DNA of 64,000 nucleotides from CAVXXB01 sp963765585 (GCA_963765585.1 CAVXXB010000012.1:558001-622000); one strand, 5' to 3'. Counted from the first letter of the stretch, positions 35,154-44,096 are shown. Notes: generated by a model not told the origin, from the sequence alone. Numbers and translations are program-made.

Positions 35154-35377
35154 CATTCCTGCCTTTATATTTTTTTCTAATGTTTTCCTCAATACATAAA
35201 ATTTCTTTATATTCATTGAATTATATCTGCTGAGAGATATGACTATTAAAAATTAAATTCTCATTCCCGGATTATTCTTACAGATGCACATTAAATTACA
35301 TTCACACTGTCTATTACCGGAACCAGCCTGTCAATATTATATGACAAATTTCTTGGTATAAAAACTTGTTCAGAACT

Positions 35378-36016
35378 ATGAAAAAAATTAAATTTTCAAG
35401 CTATGTATTAATTGCGATTCTGTTATGCGGATTCTATGGATCAGTAAACGCATTTGCGATTGAACTGGGGAATATACGGATAACTGCGAGCACTAAGGAT
35501 AGTAGTGTTGTCCGGTATCTGGCCGGGAAAATTGTCGACACGCAAGACCGGTTTGAAACCTTTTTTGCACATCAAATCAGGTCTCCGGTTGAAATTGTGT
35601 TAGCCAAATCAAACGATCAGTACAAAAATCTGAGTGGCGGGCACATCCCGGAATGGAGTGCTGCGGTTACAATACCGGACCGGAGAATCATCATATTAAA
35701 ACCGGCAGACTATTATGATCCTGACAGATATACAGTTTCACTATTGCATGAACTGGCGCATATATATCTGTCTGATAAACTGGGCCAGGAGTCGGTTCCA
35801 CTATGGATGAATGAGGGAATCGCAATGTATCTGAGTGATAAAACATTAGACTGGTCCGAAAGCACGATTGCGGGTAATGCGGTGTGGGCGAATACCCTGC
35901 TTACATTTTCGGATATCGATACTCTGATAAGATTTAAAACGGGCCTGGCACAAATAGCATATATCCAGTCATTTCTCTCATTGCAGTACTTCCTGCAGCG
36001 TGTATGGGGAGCCTGA
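35378..36016 (+). CDS. Exported peptidase-MA-like metallopeptidase, N-terminal fragment
   Basis: Signal peptide 'YVLIAILLCGFYGSVNA', then a domain with the zinc-metallopeptidase motif 'LLHELAHIYL' (HExxH) and the third ligand region 'PLWMNEGIAMYLS' (a gluzincin pattern as in peptidase MA). The ATG at 35378 is preferred over an in-frame TTG 12 bases upstream. The frame stops at 36016; the family continuation is one frame over ('VYGEPELKNM'), so an extra base is present at about 35998-36004. Probably acts in the periplasm or at the membrane; substrate unknown. Confidence 0.82.
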   Translation: MKKIKFSSYVLIAILLCGFYGSVNAFAIELGNIRITASTKDSSVVRYLAGKIVDTQDRFETFFAHQIRSPVEIVLAKSNDQYKNLSGGHIPEWSAAVTIPDRRIIILKPADYYDPDRYTVSLLHELAHIYLSDKLGQESVPLWMNEGIAMYLSDKTLDWSESTIAGNAVWANTLLTFSDIDTLIRFKTGLAQIAYIQSFLSLQYFLQRVWGA

Positions 36017-36287
36017 ACTTAAGAATATGATCCATGCGGCGGGCAATGGTGTGTCCGTTCAGGAATATTTATTGGTAAACTTAAACCTGGATTATGAAGA
36101 TCTGGAATATAATACACTGAAATGGATTGAAGATAAATACTGGTGGATGGTCTTTTTGCAATTTGAAAACTTACTCTGGATGTTTATGCTGCTCCTGGTG
36201 TTTATTACAATTACCGTAATAAAAATTAGAAATCGCCGGAAGCTGACGAAGTGGCACAATGAAGAACTATTGAATGGGGAGGGGTGA
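36000..36287 (+). CDS. Exported peptidase-MA-like metallopeptidase, C-terminal fragment with membrane anchor
   Basis: Continues the previous entry in the next frame: 'VYGEPELKNMIHAAGNGVSVQEYL' is the end of the peptidase domain. A single membrane helix 'LLWMFMLLLVFITITVIKI' and a short basic cytoplasmic tail follow. The whole protein (~300 residues) would be a type I membrane protein with its peptidase domain outside. It ends 3 bases before pdaD, so it may be part of the polyamine-GH57 transcript. Confidence 0.78.
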   Translation: MYGEPELKNMIHAAGNGVSVQEYLLVNLNLDYEDLEYNTLKWIEDKYWWMVFLQFENLLWMFMLLLVFITITVIKIRNRRKLTKWHNEELLNGEG

Positions 36288-36290
36288 AAA

Positions 36291-36836
36291 TTGTATGTAC
36301 CGGCAAAGATCTTTTTAACGAAGGGGGTGGGTAAACATAAGGAGAAACTAACCAGTTTTGAAATGGCATTAAGAAATGCAAATATTGCCTCTTTTAATCT
36401 GGTTTCAGTATCCAGTATATATCCACCGGGTTGCAAACTGATTCCTGTTTCAGCTGGTCTGAAGGAAATGCAAGCCGGGCAAATTGCGCATGCCGTTATT
36501 AGCAAAAATGCAACCTGTGAACCTAACCGTCAGATAGCAGCATCAATAGGCGTGGCTATTCCGGCCGATAAAGAAATGTATGGATACCTGAGTGAGCATC
36601 ATAGTTATGGTGAAACTGCCGAGCTCGCGGGCGAGTATGCCGAAGATCTGGCGGCGGAGATGCTTGCTACTATTCTTGGGGTGGACTTTGATGTAAATGG
36701 CAGTTGGGACGAAAAGCGGCAACAATGGAAAATTAGCGGAAAAATTGTCCGGACTAAAAGTGTTACCCGGTCTGCCCGTGGGGATAAAAACGGATTGTGG
36801 ACATCGGTAATATCTGCCGCAATTTTATTGCCATGA
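36291..36836 (+). CDS. pdaD: Pyruvoyl-dependent arginine decarboxylase
   Basis: 181 residues from a TTG preceded by GAGGGG. PdaD converts arginine to agmatine; the proenzyme cleaves itself to create a pyruvoyl cofactor. The self-cleavage site 'NLVSVSSIYPPG' (cleavage between Ser41 and Ser42 of this protein) and 'GYLSEHHSYGE' are diagnostic. The subunit size and site match the archaeal/chlamydial/Chlorobi-type enzyme. Its stop overlaps the speB start (ATGA), coupling the two steps of arginine to agmatine to putrescine. It replaces the PLP-type SpeA found in most bacteria. Confidence 0.94.
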   Translation: MYVPAKIFLTKGVGKHKEKLTSFEMALRNANIASFNLVSVSSIYPPGCKLIPVSAGLKEMQAGQIAHAVISKNATCEPNRQIAASIGVAIPADKEMYGYLSEHHSYGETAELAGEYAEDLAAEMLATILGVDFDVNGSWDEKRQQWKISGKIVRTKSVTRSARGDKNGLWTSVISAAILLP

Positions 36837-37705
36837 TGTATCTTGGCCCGGAAGTTTCGGTTAAGTCGCCTCAGGAAGCTGGAGTGATTATATTACCGGT
36901 TCCATATGAGGAATCGACCAGCTATGGTCAGGGAACCGCGAACGGACCCCGGGCAATTATCGAGGCTTCGCCGAACCTGGAGTTTTATGATGAACAGCTC
37001 GATTCAGAACCGTGGAAAAGCGGGGTCTATACTGCACCTGCAATTGATTGTACAAAAGATCGTGCGGATGTGTTTGATGATATTACAGCCAGGGTAAGCG
37101 AATTTGTCCGGCAGGGGAAATTTGTTATCAGTCTCGGCGGTGAGCATTCGATTTCGTTTCCGGCATATATGGGAGTCCATGATCAGTTAGAAGGTATTTC
37201 CATAGTACAACTGGATGCGCATTCGGATTTGCGCGATAAATATGACGGATCTGAATATAGTCACGCTTGTGTTATGCGCAGAATTTGGGAGGTTAATAAC
37301 AATATAACCGGGATCGGGATTCGTTCACAATGCGTTGAAGAACGGGAGTTTATCAAAAAAAACAATGTTCATATCAATTATGCGCATGATATCAAAGCAA
37401 ATGGCTGGAATGCACATATGCTGGATAGTTTGTGCGATAATGTCTATTTGACAATTGATGTCGATTTTTTTGATCCTTCGGTTATTCCGGCGACCGGCAC
37501 ACCGGAACCAGGGGGATTTTTGTGGTATGAAACCCTGGATTTTATAAAAAGAGTATTTGAGACTAAAAATGTGGTTGCCGCTGATGTGGTAGAACTTAGC
37601 CCCAATGAAAATCTTTTCTATGCAGATTTTACTGTTGCCAGGCTAATTTATAAAATGATTGGATTTTACCGCGCGGGAAGAAAGGGTTTTAATGAAAAAA
37701 GTTAA
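36833..37705 (+). CDS. speB: Agmatinase
   Basis: About 290 residues from the ATG at 36833 (ATGATG, so 36836 is also possible). Agmatinase cleaves agmatine to putrescine and urea with two Mn2+. The metal-ligand motifs of the ureohydrolase family are intact: 'SLGGEHSIS', 'VQLDAHSDLRD', 'LTIDVDFFDPSVIPATGTPEPGG'. 'HACVMRRI' supplies the conserved His of the substrate loop. It directly follows pdaD, so the pair forms a complete two-step putrescine route. The 3' end overlaps the next gene by 14 bases. Confidence 0.95.
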   Translation: MMYLGPEVSVKSPQEAGVIILPVPYEESTSYGQGTANGPRAIIEASPNLEFYDEQLDSEPWKSGVYTAPAIDCTKDRADVFDDITARVSEFVRQGKFVISLGGEHSISFPAYMGVHDQLEGISIVQLDAHSDLRDKYDGSEYSHACVMRRIWEVNNNITGIGIRSQCVEEREFIKKNNVHINYAHDIKANGWNAHMLDSLCDNVYLTIDVDFFDPSVIPATGTPEPGGFLWYETLDFIKRVFETKNVVAADVVELSPNENLFYADFTVARLIYKMIGFYRAGRKGFNEKS

Positions 37706-39827
37706 TTTGTTGTTTGGGATTCATAACCACCAACCGGTGGGTAATTTTGATTTCGTTTTTGAAGATGCCTATGATAAATCCTATTTACCGTTTCTGGAGG
37801 TTCTTGATCGTTATCCGGAAATGAAAATCGGCTTGCATTTCTCCGGCATACTTTTAGACTGGATCAGCGAACATCGTCCTGAATTAATTCAATTGGTTTC
37901 GAAACTGGTTAAACGCGGGCAAATTGAATTAATGACCGGTGGACATTATGAGCCGATACTTAGTATTATACCTGAGAAAGACCGTCTGGGGCAAATAAAA
38001 AAACTGTCGTCTGAAATAAAAAGAAAATTTGATTATGAACCCATCGGCATGTGGCTGGCAGAACGTGTATGGGAACCGACACTGCCCAGTTCACTAAAAA
38101 AAGCCGGTGTTGAATATACCATTACCGATGATACACATTTTAAACATGCCGGTCTAACCGAGGATCAGCTTAAAGGATACTATGTTACGGAAGATCTGGG
38201 TAATCGCACTGCCCTTTTCCCAATAAGCAAAAAGTTACGTTATACGATTCCATTTGAAGATCCCCAGGTGACTATTGATTACCTGCGCGAGATGGCAACA
38301 GAATCTGGCGAGAACCTGATTGTCTTTGCCGATGATGGCGAAAAATTTGGTGTTTGGCCCAATACATATGATCATGTCTATAATCAGGGTTGGCTTGAAC
38401 GTTTCTTTAAGGCGGTTACCGAGAATAGTGATTGGATAAATGTAATACATTTTAGAGATGCTATTGAAAAATACAAACCCCTGGGAAAAATATATCTGCC
38501 AACAGCCTCCTATTCGGAAATGATGCACTGGTCGCTATTCCCAGGCACATTCAAGGCATATGAGGATTTTGAGCACTATTTAAAAGAGCAGGATTTTTAT
38601 GAAGATGTGCAGGTGTTTGTTCGCGGTGGATTCTGGCGGAATTTTCTGTCAAAATATACCGAAGTGAATAACATGCATAAAAAGATGCTCCATGTAAGTG
38701 ACAAATTCTGGTCATTATCGGATAAAAAACGGGCCGGCATGGACGCAGCATCAGACGCCCTGTGGAGCGGGCAGTGTAATTGTCCGTACTGGCATGGCGT
38801 TTTTGGTGGTTTATATTTAAGTCACTTGCGGGATGCAATTTACAGTAATCTGATTAAGTCGGAAATTCTGATTGATGAAAAATGCGGCCTGAAATTCCCC
38901 AATTATCAAATAGCAGATATCAACGTGGATGGTTACGATGAAATTGTGGTAGAAACAAAAAAATACAATGCCTATATAAATCTGGGTCAGGGCGGACATA
39001 TTTATGAGTTGGATCATAAACCCACATTGAAGAATGTGCTGGATACAGTAACCCGGCGCCGCGAGGGATATCATGACAAACTAAAAGATGCCGTGGTTCC
39101 GGGATCAGAGAAAAAGGGAAAGCAGACTGCAAGTATTCATGATCTTATTTTGGCAAAAGAACCCAATCTTGAGTCTAAACTTCACTATGATTTTTATGAA
39201 AGAAAAACATTCATCGATCATTTTATAGCAGAGGACACCACTCTGGATAAATTTGCTTCGGCAGAATATGATGAAGAAGGAGATTTCTACAATTCTCCAT
39301 ACACAATCGTTAATGAGAAAAAATCATCGAATAAAGTCGAAATTTCAATTCAGCGGAAGGGGAAAGTTGAACGAAATAATCAAATATTTCCTTTACAAAT
39401 CACAAAAAAATATTTATTTAGCAACAAGTCAGGGAAAATAACCGTTAAATATATTCTGGAAAACCTGGGTAAGAAACAGTTGGATTTGTGGTTTGGCGTA
39501 GAATTGAATTTTGGGCTTCAGGCCGGACATGAGCATGACAGATATTACTATTGTGATGCAAAAGATCTGGATGACAGATACCTTGACAGCATTGGTGAAA
39601 TCGCGGACGTTAAGTCGATAGGTATGCGGGATGAATGGCGAAATCTGGATATATTGGTGGAATCCAACAAGGATTTGGATATCTGGCGGTTTCCCATTGA
39701 AACTATTTCCTTGTCCGAAGCCGGATTCGAACGGGTATACCAAAATTCAGCAGTATTTCCCAATATCAAAATTGTCTTGAAGAAAAAATGGGAATTGGAA
39801 CTTAATCTGGTTTTAAAGAAAATATAG
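37692..39827 (+). CDS. Glycoside hydrolase family 57 glucanotransferase/alpha-amylase
   Basis: 711 residues from the ATG at 37692, which overlaps the speB end by 14 bases. GH57 enzymes act on alpha-glucans (4-alpha-glucanotransferase or alpha-amylase). N-terminal 'NLLFGIHNHQPVGNF' is the family opening; the nucleophile Glu lies in 'GMWLAERVWEP' and the second acid in 'IVFADDGEKFGVWP'. The C-terminal half ('CGLKFPNYQIADINVDGYDEIVV', 'DHFIAEDTTLDKFA', 'LFSNKSGKITVKYILEN') corresponds to the DUF1925/DUF1926 beta domains of this subgroup. No signal peptide is evident, so a cytoplasmic role in glycogen or maltodextrin turnover fits. No biochemical link to the polyamine genes is evident. Confidence 0.93.
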   Translation: MKKVNLLFGIHNHQPVGNFDFVFEDAYDKSYLPFLEVLDRYPEMKIGLHFSGILLDWISEHRPELIQLVSKLVKRGQIELMTGGHYEPILSIIPEKDRLGQIKKLSSEIKRKFDYEPIGMWLAERVWEPTLPSSLKKAGVEYTITDDTHFKHAGLTEDQLKGYYVTEDLGNRTALFPISKKLRYTIPFEDPQVTIDYLREMATESGENLIVFADDGEKFGVWPNTYDHVYNQGWLERFFKAVTENSDWINVIHFRDAIEKYKPLGKIYLPTASYSEMMHWSLFPGTFKAYEDFEHYLKEQDFYEDVQVFVRGGFWRNFLSKYTEVNNMHKKMLHVSDKFWSLSDKKRAGMDAASDALWSGQCNCPYWHGVFGGLYLSHLRDAIYSNLIKSEILIDEKCGLKFPNYQIADINVDGYDEIVVETKKYNAYINLGQGGHIYELDHKPTLKNVLDTVTRRREGYHDKLKDAVVPGSEKKGKQTASIHDLILAKEPNLESKLHYDFYERKTFIDHFIAEDTTLDKFASAEYDEEGDFYNSPYTIVNEKKSSNKVEISIQRKGKVERNNQIFPLQITKKYLFSNKSGKITVKYILENLGKKQLDLWFGVELNFGLQAGHEHDRYYYCDAKDLDDRYLDSIGEIADVKSIGMRDEWRNLDILVESNKDLDIWRFPIETISLSEAGFERVYQNSAVFPNIKIVLKKKWELELNLVLKKI

Positions 39828-39883
39828 AGATAAAGCACATTCGTACATCAGAGCGGATCCGCTTACCCAGGCTGTTGCGGATT

Positions 39884-40075
39884 CATTAATTTAGGTGCTA
39901 AAGCACCAATTAATTTTTGGGATTTTTTTACCCCGTCTTAAAAGCCGGGGCTAGCCATTTGTTATATATTAAGTTGCAAAAAGTCATTTGCCCTGCGCTT
40001 TTGCGCAGGGATATCTGATTTGCGACAAGTCTAGGGCTTTAGCCCAAAATCTAAATAACCAATTCCGAGGGAATT
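39884..40075. repeat. Cluster of five short hairpins (REP-like)
   Basis: In about 190 bases lie GGTGC-TAAA-GCACC (near 39893), CCCCG/CGGGG (39931-39950), CCCTGCGC-TTTT-GCGCAGGG (39991-40010), GGGCT-TT-AGCCC (40034-40045) and AATTCC-GAG-GGAATT (40061-40075). The first is flanked by ATTAATT/AATTAAT. Such GC-rich hairpins are characteristic of dispersed REP-type intergenic elements; no RAYT-type transposase is in the window. The 39828-40126 gap holds nothing else. Confidence 0.75.
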
Positions 40076-40126
40076 GATCCACTCTAGGCAATTTTATTGC
40101 CGGATTATTTGAAAACGGACCCGATC

Positions 40127-41368
40127 ATGAGAAAATCATATACAATATTTTTCCTGCTGTTGGCAATTATTGTTATCAGCTATTATGGACCTTATCTGCG
40201 GGATCAGTTTTTCGCCGATGAAGTTGCCAATGAACGGCAGAAAAATCTTGATAAAATTGAAGAGGTAATGCAGTTCGTATCCCGCTATTATGTGGATGAT
40301 GTGGATTGGGACAAAGTTACGCAGAAAACGCTGGAAGCATTCCTTTCTCAGTTAGATCCTCATAGTGTCTATATTTCATCAACAGATGCCGCAATAAATG
40401 AAGAAAATTTTGAAGGTAAGTATCAGGGTATTGGAATTTATTATGATGTAATCGAAGATTATCTCACCGTGATTTCACCAATACCCGATTCTCCTTCCGA
40501 CCGGGTTGGATTAATGGCGGGTGATAAAATAATAAATATTGATGGTGAATCCGCGATTGGAATTTCAAATGCGGATGTACAAAAAAAATTAAAAGGAAAA
40601 AAAGGCAGCTCTGTTCTTCTGGATGTAAAACGCGATGGATTTGATGATCTTCTGGAATTTACAATTGTCCGCGACGAAATTCCGATTTTCACGGTTACCA
40701 CGTATTTCCTCACCAATGACAGTACCGGATATATTTCACTAAACCGGTTTGCCAAGACCACTGAAGATGAAATTGAAACTGCCCTGGGAAATATGGAGAA
40801 TCTGGGTATGAAACAGCTGGTATTGGACTTACGCAGCAACGGCGGGGGATATTTGGATCAGGCGGTGATGCTGGCTTCCAAGTTTATCAATGGGCATAAA
40901 AAAATTGTCTATACTACAGGTAGATTAGACAGGTTTAATCATGTTTATTATTCTGATAGTTTTGGCTCAACAAAAATTCGAGAGTATCCTTTAATCGTTT
41001 TGATTGATTATGGATCCGCCTCTGCTTCTGAGATTGTTGCCGGGGCCATTCAGGATTATGATCGCGGACTGATTGTCGGCGAGACCAGTTTTGGCAAAGG
41101 ATTGGTGCAAAATGAATTTCCACTACCGGATGAGTCCCGGTTGCGATTAACCATATCGAAATATTACACTCCGAGTGGAAGACTCATTCAACGTCCATAT
41201 AAGGGCAAAGAGGTGGATGAATACTACCAGGAGGCATTAACGCTGGATGATTCGGTACACACCGAAAATCCGGAGGATACAACCGCCAGTTTGGTCTATT
41301 ACACCAGCTCGGGGCGCGAAGTATATGGTGGAGGTGGTATCCGGCCGGATAGCCTAATTCCCATATGA
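40127..41368 (+). CDS. ctpA: Carboxyl-terminal processing protease (S41), main part
   Basis: An N-terminal signal-anchor ('IFFLLLAIIVISYYGPYL'), the CTP N-domain ('EEVMQFVSRYYVDDVDWDKV'), a PDZ domain ('YLTVISPIPDSPSDRVGLMAGDKIINIDG') and the catalytic core with Ser in 'IDYGSASASEIVAGAIQD' and Lys in 'GETSFGKGLVQ'. S41 proteases trim exported proteins. The ATG at 40127 starts the membrane anchor; a TTG 30 bases upstream is in frame. The frame stops at 41368 right after 'GGGIRPDSLIP', but one base over it continues 'YESLAKSQKLMQKLFNKRLFF', so the C-terminal domain is in the next entry. Confidence 0.93.
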   Translation: MRKSYTIFFLLLAIIVISYYGPYLRDQFFADEVANERQKNLDKIEEVMQFVSRYYVDDVDWDKVTQKTLEAFLSQLDPHSVYISSTDAAINEENFEGKYQGIGIYYDVIEDYLTVISPIPDSPSDRVGLMAGDKIINIDGESAIGISNADVQKKLKGKKGSSVLLDVKRDGFDDLLEFTIVRDEIPIFTVTTYFLTNDSTGYISLNRFAKTTEDEIETALGNMENLGMKQLVLDLRSNGGGYLDQAVMLASKFINGHKKIVYTTGRLDRFNHVYYSDSFGSTKIREYPLIVLIDYGSASASEIVAGAIQDYDRGLIVGETSFGKGLVQNEFPLPDESRLRLTISKYYTPSGRLIQRPYKGKEVDEYYQEALTLDDSVHTENPEDTTASLVYYTSSGREVYGGGGIRPDSLIPI

Positions 41369-41393
41369 ATCTCTTGCTAAATCTCAAAAGCTA

Positions 41394-41759
41394 ATGCAAA
41401 AATTATTCAATAAGCGTCTCTTCTTTGAACTGGGTGCAAAATATGCCAAACAACAAATGGACCGCTGGGAATCATTTACCGATTTTATGTCTGAATATGA
41501 GGTGCCGCAGTCAATGTTATTGGAACTTCGGGAATTGGCGCAAGACCGCGATGTGGAAATATCTAACTCAGACTTCCGCAATAATAAAGAATTTTTTCAA
41601 CTTAGATTAAAAGCAGAAATTGCCCGGGGCATTTGGGGGCTTGACAAATTCTATCGTATTCTCCTCGAAAAGGATAATCAATTTCAGGCGGCCCGGACAT
41701 TGTTTCCGCAGGCAAAAAAAATTGGGAATCGTCCGCAAAACAGGACGCTAACTAATTGA
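41394..41759 (+). CDS. ctpA: C-terminal helical domain of the S41 protease (frameshift continuation)
   Basis: Looks like a separate 121-residue gene, but it is the C-terminal domain of the preceding protease. In-frame codons from 41362 read 'YESLAKSQKLMQKLFNKR' and join 'RPDSLIP' after skipping one base in CCCATATGAATC. Many FCB-group S41 proteases carry such a helical tail after the protease core ('FFELGAKYAK ... FTDFMSEYEVP ... FFQLRLKAEIARGIWGLDKFYRIL'). No ribosome-binding site precedes the ATG at 41394. Either an assembly indel or a true truncation that separates the tail. Confidence 0.75.
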   Translation: MQKLFNKRLFFELGAKYAKQQMDRWESFTDFMSEYEVPQSMLLELRELAQDRDVEISNSDFRNNKEFFQLRLKAEIARGIWGLDKFYRILLEKDNQFQAARTLFPQAKKIGNRPQNRTLTN

Positions 41760-41801
41760 TTCTTCTATGCTTCAACAGGAGATCCGGTTTTAAAAAATCA
41801 A

Positions 41802-41830
41802 TTGACTTTTATACTTGGAATTGTTATTAT
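41802..41830 (+). promoter_or_regulatory. Sigma70-like promoter of the exbB-exbD-exbD-tonB operon
   Basis: TTGACT (41802-41807), 17 bases, TATTAT (41825-41830), followed by an ~80-base leader and TTGGAGGAG before the exbB ATG at 41912. Confidence 0.7.
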
Positions 41831-41911
41831 ATCAACCTAAATTAGACACAGTTGCGTTATTAATAATTACAGTAATATCATATCAATTGCATTTTTGGAG
41901 GAGTTTGACTC

Positions 41912-42523
41912 ATGGTAAAATTGTTTCTCGACGGTGGAGAATTTATGTGGCCAATCCTGGGCCTGTTAATTGTTGGTCTGGCATTCGTTCTTGAAAGATT
42001 CTGGACTCTGACCAGAGCCTCAGTAAATACACGTAAATTCCTTAGCAGAATTCGAATTGCACTTGAGCAGGGTGGTGTTGCAGCCGCTGCAGAAGAATGT
42101 GAAAAAACACCGGGTCCGGTTGCTTCCATATTTCATGCAGGATTAAGTCGTTCTGATAAAGGCCTTGCACATGTGGAAAAAGCAATTACAACCGCTGGTT
42201 CCCTGGAGATGGCATTTCTTGAAAGAGGAATGATTGTTCTGAGTACGGTTATTGTGCTGGCACCAATGCTTGGCTTTACCGGTACGGTATGGGGTATGGT
42301 TCAGGCGTTTGATGCGATCAAAGTACAAAATGACATTTCACCGGCGATCGTTGCATCCGGTATTTCTCAGGCATTATTAACGACACTCTTTGGTCTTATC
42401 GTTGCCATGATTATTCAGGTTTTCAATAACTATTTTACTTCCCGGATCGATAAACTGATCATAGATATGGAAGAAAGTTCAGTTGAGTTAATTGATGCCC
42501 TGGGTGATATTCAGGATAAATAA
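41912..42523 (+). CDS. exbB: ExbB/MotA/TolQ-family proton-channel protein
   Basis: 203 residues with three membrane helices: 'MWPILGLLIVGLAFVLERFW' (about 12-31), 'MIVLSTVIVLAPMLGFTGTVWGMV' (about 106-130) and 'AIVASGISQALLTTLFGLIVAMIIQVF' (about 147-173). The sequence 'APMLGFTGTVWGMVQAF' and the Thr/Ala-rich third helix are the channel signatures. It forms a pentamer around ExbD and powers TonB with the proton motive force. First gene of a four-gene operon; it would serve the two TonB-dependent receptors at 51209 and 58963. Confidence 0.95.
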   Translation: MVKLFLDGGEFMWPILGLLIVGLAFVLERFWTLTRASVNTRKFLSRIRIALEQGGVAAAAEECEKTPGPVASIFHAGLSRSDKGLAHVEKAITTAGSLEMAFLERGMIVLSTVIVLAPMLGFTGTVWGMVQAFDAIKVQNDISPAIVASGISQALLTTLFGLIVAMIIQVFNNYFTSRIDKLIIDMEESSVELIDALGDIQDK

Positions 42524-42544
42524 CCACAAGGTAGGCCAAAAAAT

Positions 42545-42964
42545 ATGTTATTAGGAAAAAGAAAAAAACAAGATGGTCCTGAAATACCGACTTCCGCTTT
42601 GCCGGATATCGTCTTTCTTTTACTAATCTTTTTTCTTGTTACAACGACTATTGATGCTGAAAAAGGATTGGATCTTGTTCTACCGCCACCTGATGCCACC
42701 ACTCAGGAAATCTCAAAGAATAACCTGACCAACCTGCTGGTAAATGCGGCTGGTGATGTTTTACTTGATGGTGACGTTATTCAGGTGCGTGAGATAACAA
42801 GAATTATCAAAGACAGATTACAGGCAAATCCATTGCTTGTTGTCTCTGTCAAAACCGATAAAAACACACAATATGATGTGTATATCGATGTCCTTGATAA
42901 ATTAAAGAAAGCCTGGGGTGATAATCCTACTAGGATTTCAATCGCTGAGCCGGAAGAAAATTAA
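42545..42964 (+). CDS. exbD: ExbD/TolR-family protein, first copy
   Basis: 139 residues. 'IPTSALPDIVFLLLIFFLVTTTI' holds the single membrane helix with the essential Asp (LPDIVF), which carries protons; the periplasmic domain follows ('GLDLVLPPPDA', 'NPLLVVSVKTDKNTQYDVYIDVLDKLKKA'). Starts 21 bases after exbB. Two different exbD genes in tandem are common in Bacteroidetes-type TonB systems, and a hetero-dimer inside the ExbB ring is possible. Confidence 0.94.
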   Translation: MLLGKRKKQDGPEIPTSALPDIVFLLLIFFLVTTTIDAEKGLDLVLPPPDATTQEISKNNLTNLLVNAAGDVLLDGDVIQVREITRIIKDRLQANPLLVVSVKTDKNTQYDVYIDVLDKLKKAWGDNPTRISIAEPEEN

Positions 42965-42985
42965 CAGGTAGAGAGGGATTCGTAA

Positions 42986-43402
42986 ATGAAATTTGAACGA
43001 AAAACCAAAATTGCGACAGGCATTCCAACTGCTTCTCTGCCGGATATTATTTTTATGCTCCTGATCTTTTTTATGGTTGCGACCGTATTTAAACAATTTT
43101 CCGGATTAAAAGTAAGTCTGCCTGATGCCGAATTGGTTAAAAAGATACCCGGGTCAAAACGGCATGTGGTTACTATCTGGATTGATAAAAATAATCAGGT
43201 AGTATGTGATGATTATCAGGTTGATAAAATCAATAGTCTGCGCGGTGTCCTCTATGAGAAAAGAATAAAAGATCCACAGATTATTATTGCAATGAAAGCG
43301 GATAAAGAAGCCCCAATGGGTACCGTAAGTGAGGTACAGGTCGAGATGCGTAAAGCCAATGCCTTAAGAATTAACTATTCAGCAATTCCGGGGGTTTTTT
43401 AA
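42986..43402 (+). CDS. exbD: ExbD/TolR-family protein, second copy
   Basis: 138 residues; 'IPTASLPDIIFMLLIFFMVATVF' again has the membrane helix with the catalytic Asp. Its periplasmic part ('GLKVSLPDAELVKKIPGSKRHVVTIWIDKNNQVV', 'PQIIIAMKADKEAPMGTVSEVQVEMRKANALRINYSA') differs strongly from copy 1, so the two are not recent duplicates. The tonB start is 1 base after its stop. Confidence 0.94.
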   Translation: MKFERKTKIATGIPTASLPDIIFMLLIFFMVATVFKQFSGLKVSLPDAELVKKIPGSKRHVVTIWIDKNNQVVCDDYQVDKINSLRGVLYEKRIKDPQIIIAMKADKEAPMGTVSEVQVEMRKANALRINYSAIPGVF

Positions 43403-43403
43403 T

Positions 43404-44036
43404 ATGAGCGAATTTTTAAAGAAAGATCCCAGTGCGGATCTGAGAATGAAGTATAAAAGGGTGCTGGAAATCAGTGTCGTTTTATCATTGGTAATTATGA
43501 TTGGCGTTTTTTACTCATTCAAAAAATTCGATATCGCTATTCTTTTGCCGGAAAGTCCTGATATTAAAATTGAAATTATGGAAATTCCACCTACACAACA
43601 AATTCAAAGACCTCCGGCTCCGCCAAAACCTTTGATTCCCGTTGAAGCAGAAGACGATGATATGCTGGATGATGTAACTATCGAAGAAACCGATATCGTT
43701 TTTGATAATTATGATGATGCGCCACCACCCCCACCTCCTGAGGAAGATGAGGTGTATGAATTCTTTGCAGTTTCTGAAAAACCACAAATTATCAAAAAAG
43801 AAGTTCCGGTCTATCCTGACCTGGCTCGTAAAGCCCAAATTGAGGGCAAAGTGGTTATAACCGTCACCATCGACAAAACGGGTAATGTGGAAAAAGCCAA
43901 TGTTTTTAAATCAATTCCCATGCTCGATGAAGCTGCCGTCGCTGCTGCCATGCGGTGTAAATTTAAACCGGCAAAGCAGCGTGATAAGTTTGTAAAAGTT
44001 AAAATGAATATACCATTCGATTTTAAACTGCGATAA
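43404..44036 (+). CDS. tonB: TonB energy-transducing protein
   Basis: 210 residues. One N-terminal membrane helix ('VLEISVVLSLVIMIGVFYSF', about 16-35), a periplasmic linker rich in Pro and acidic residues ('RPPAPPKPLIPVEAEDDD', then PPPPPPEEDE) and the C-terminal TonB domain ('VPVYPDLARKAQIEGKVVITVTIDKTGNVEKANVFKS' ... 'AAMRCKFKPAKQRDKFVKVKMNIPFDF'). It transmits ExbB-ExbD energy to outer-membrane receptors. Last gene of the operon, followed directly by a terminator. Confidence 0.95.
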   Translation: MSEFLKKDPSADLRMKYKRVLEISVVLSLVIMIGVFYSFKKFDIAILLPESPDIKIEIMEIPPTQQIQRPPAPPKPLIPVEAEDDDMLDDVTIEETDIVFDNYDDAPPPPPPEEDEVYEFFAVSEKPQIIKKEVPVYPDLARKAQIEGKVVITVTIDKTGNVEKANVFKSIPMLDEAAVAAAMRCKFKPAKQRDKFVKVKMNIPFDFKLR

Positions 44037-44043
44037 ACATTAT

Positions 44044-44070
44044 AACGGGATCTTTTAGATCCCGTTTTTT
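44044..44070 (+). terminator. Terminator of the tonB operon
   Basis: Stem AACGGGATC / GATCCCGTT with loop TTTTA and a run of six T, 7 bases after the tonB stop. Confidence 0.92.
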
Positions 44071-44096
44071 ATTTGTACCAATCACCATCTTACAGC

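Noticed and set aside
41394..41759. Independent small hypothetical gene
   Set aside because: In-frame codons upstream of its ATG continue the S41 protease; it has no ribosome-binding site of its own.
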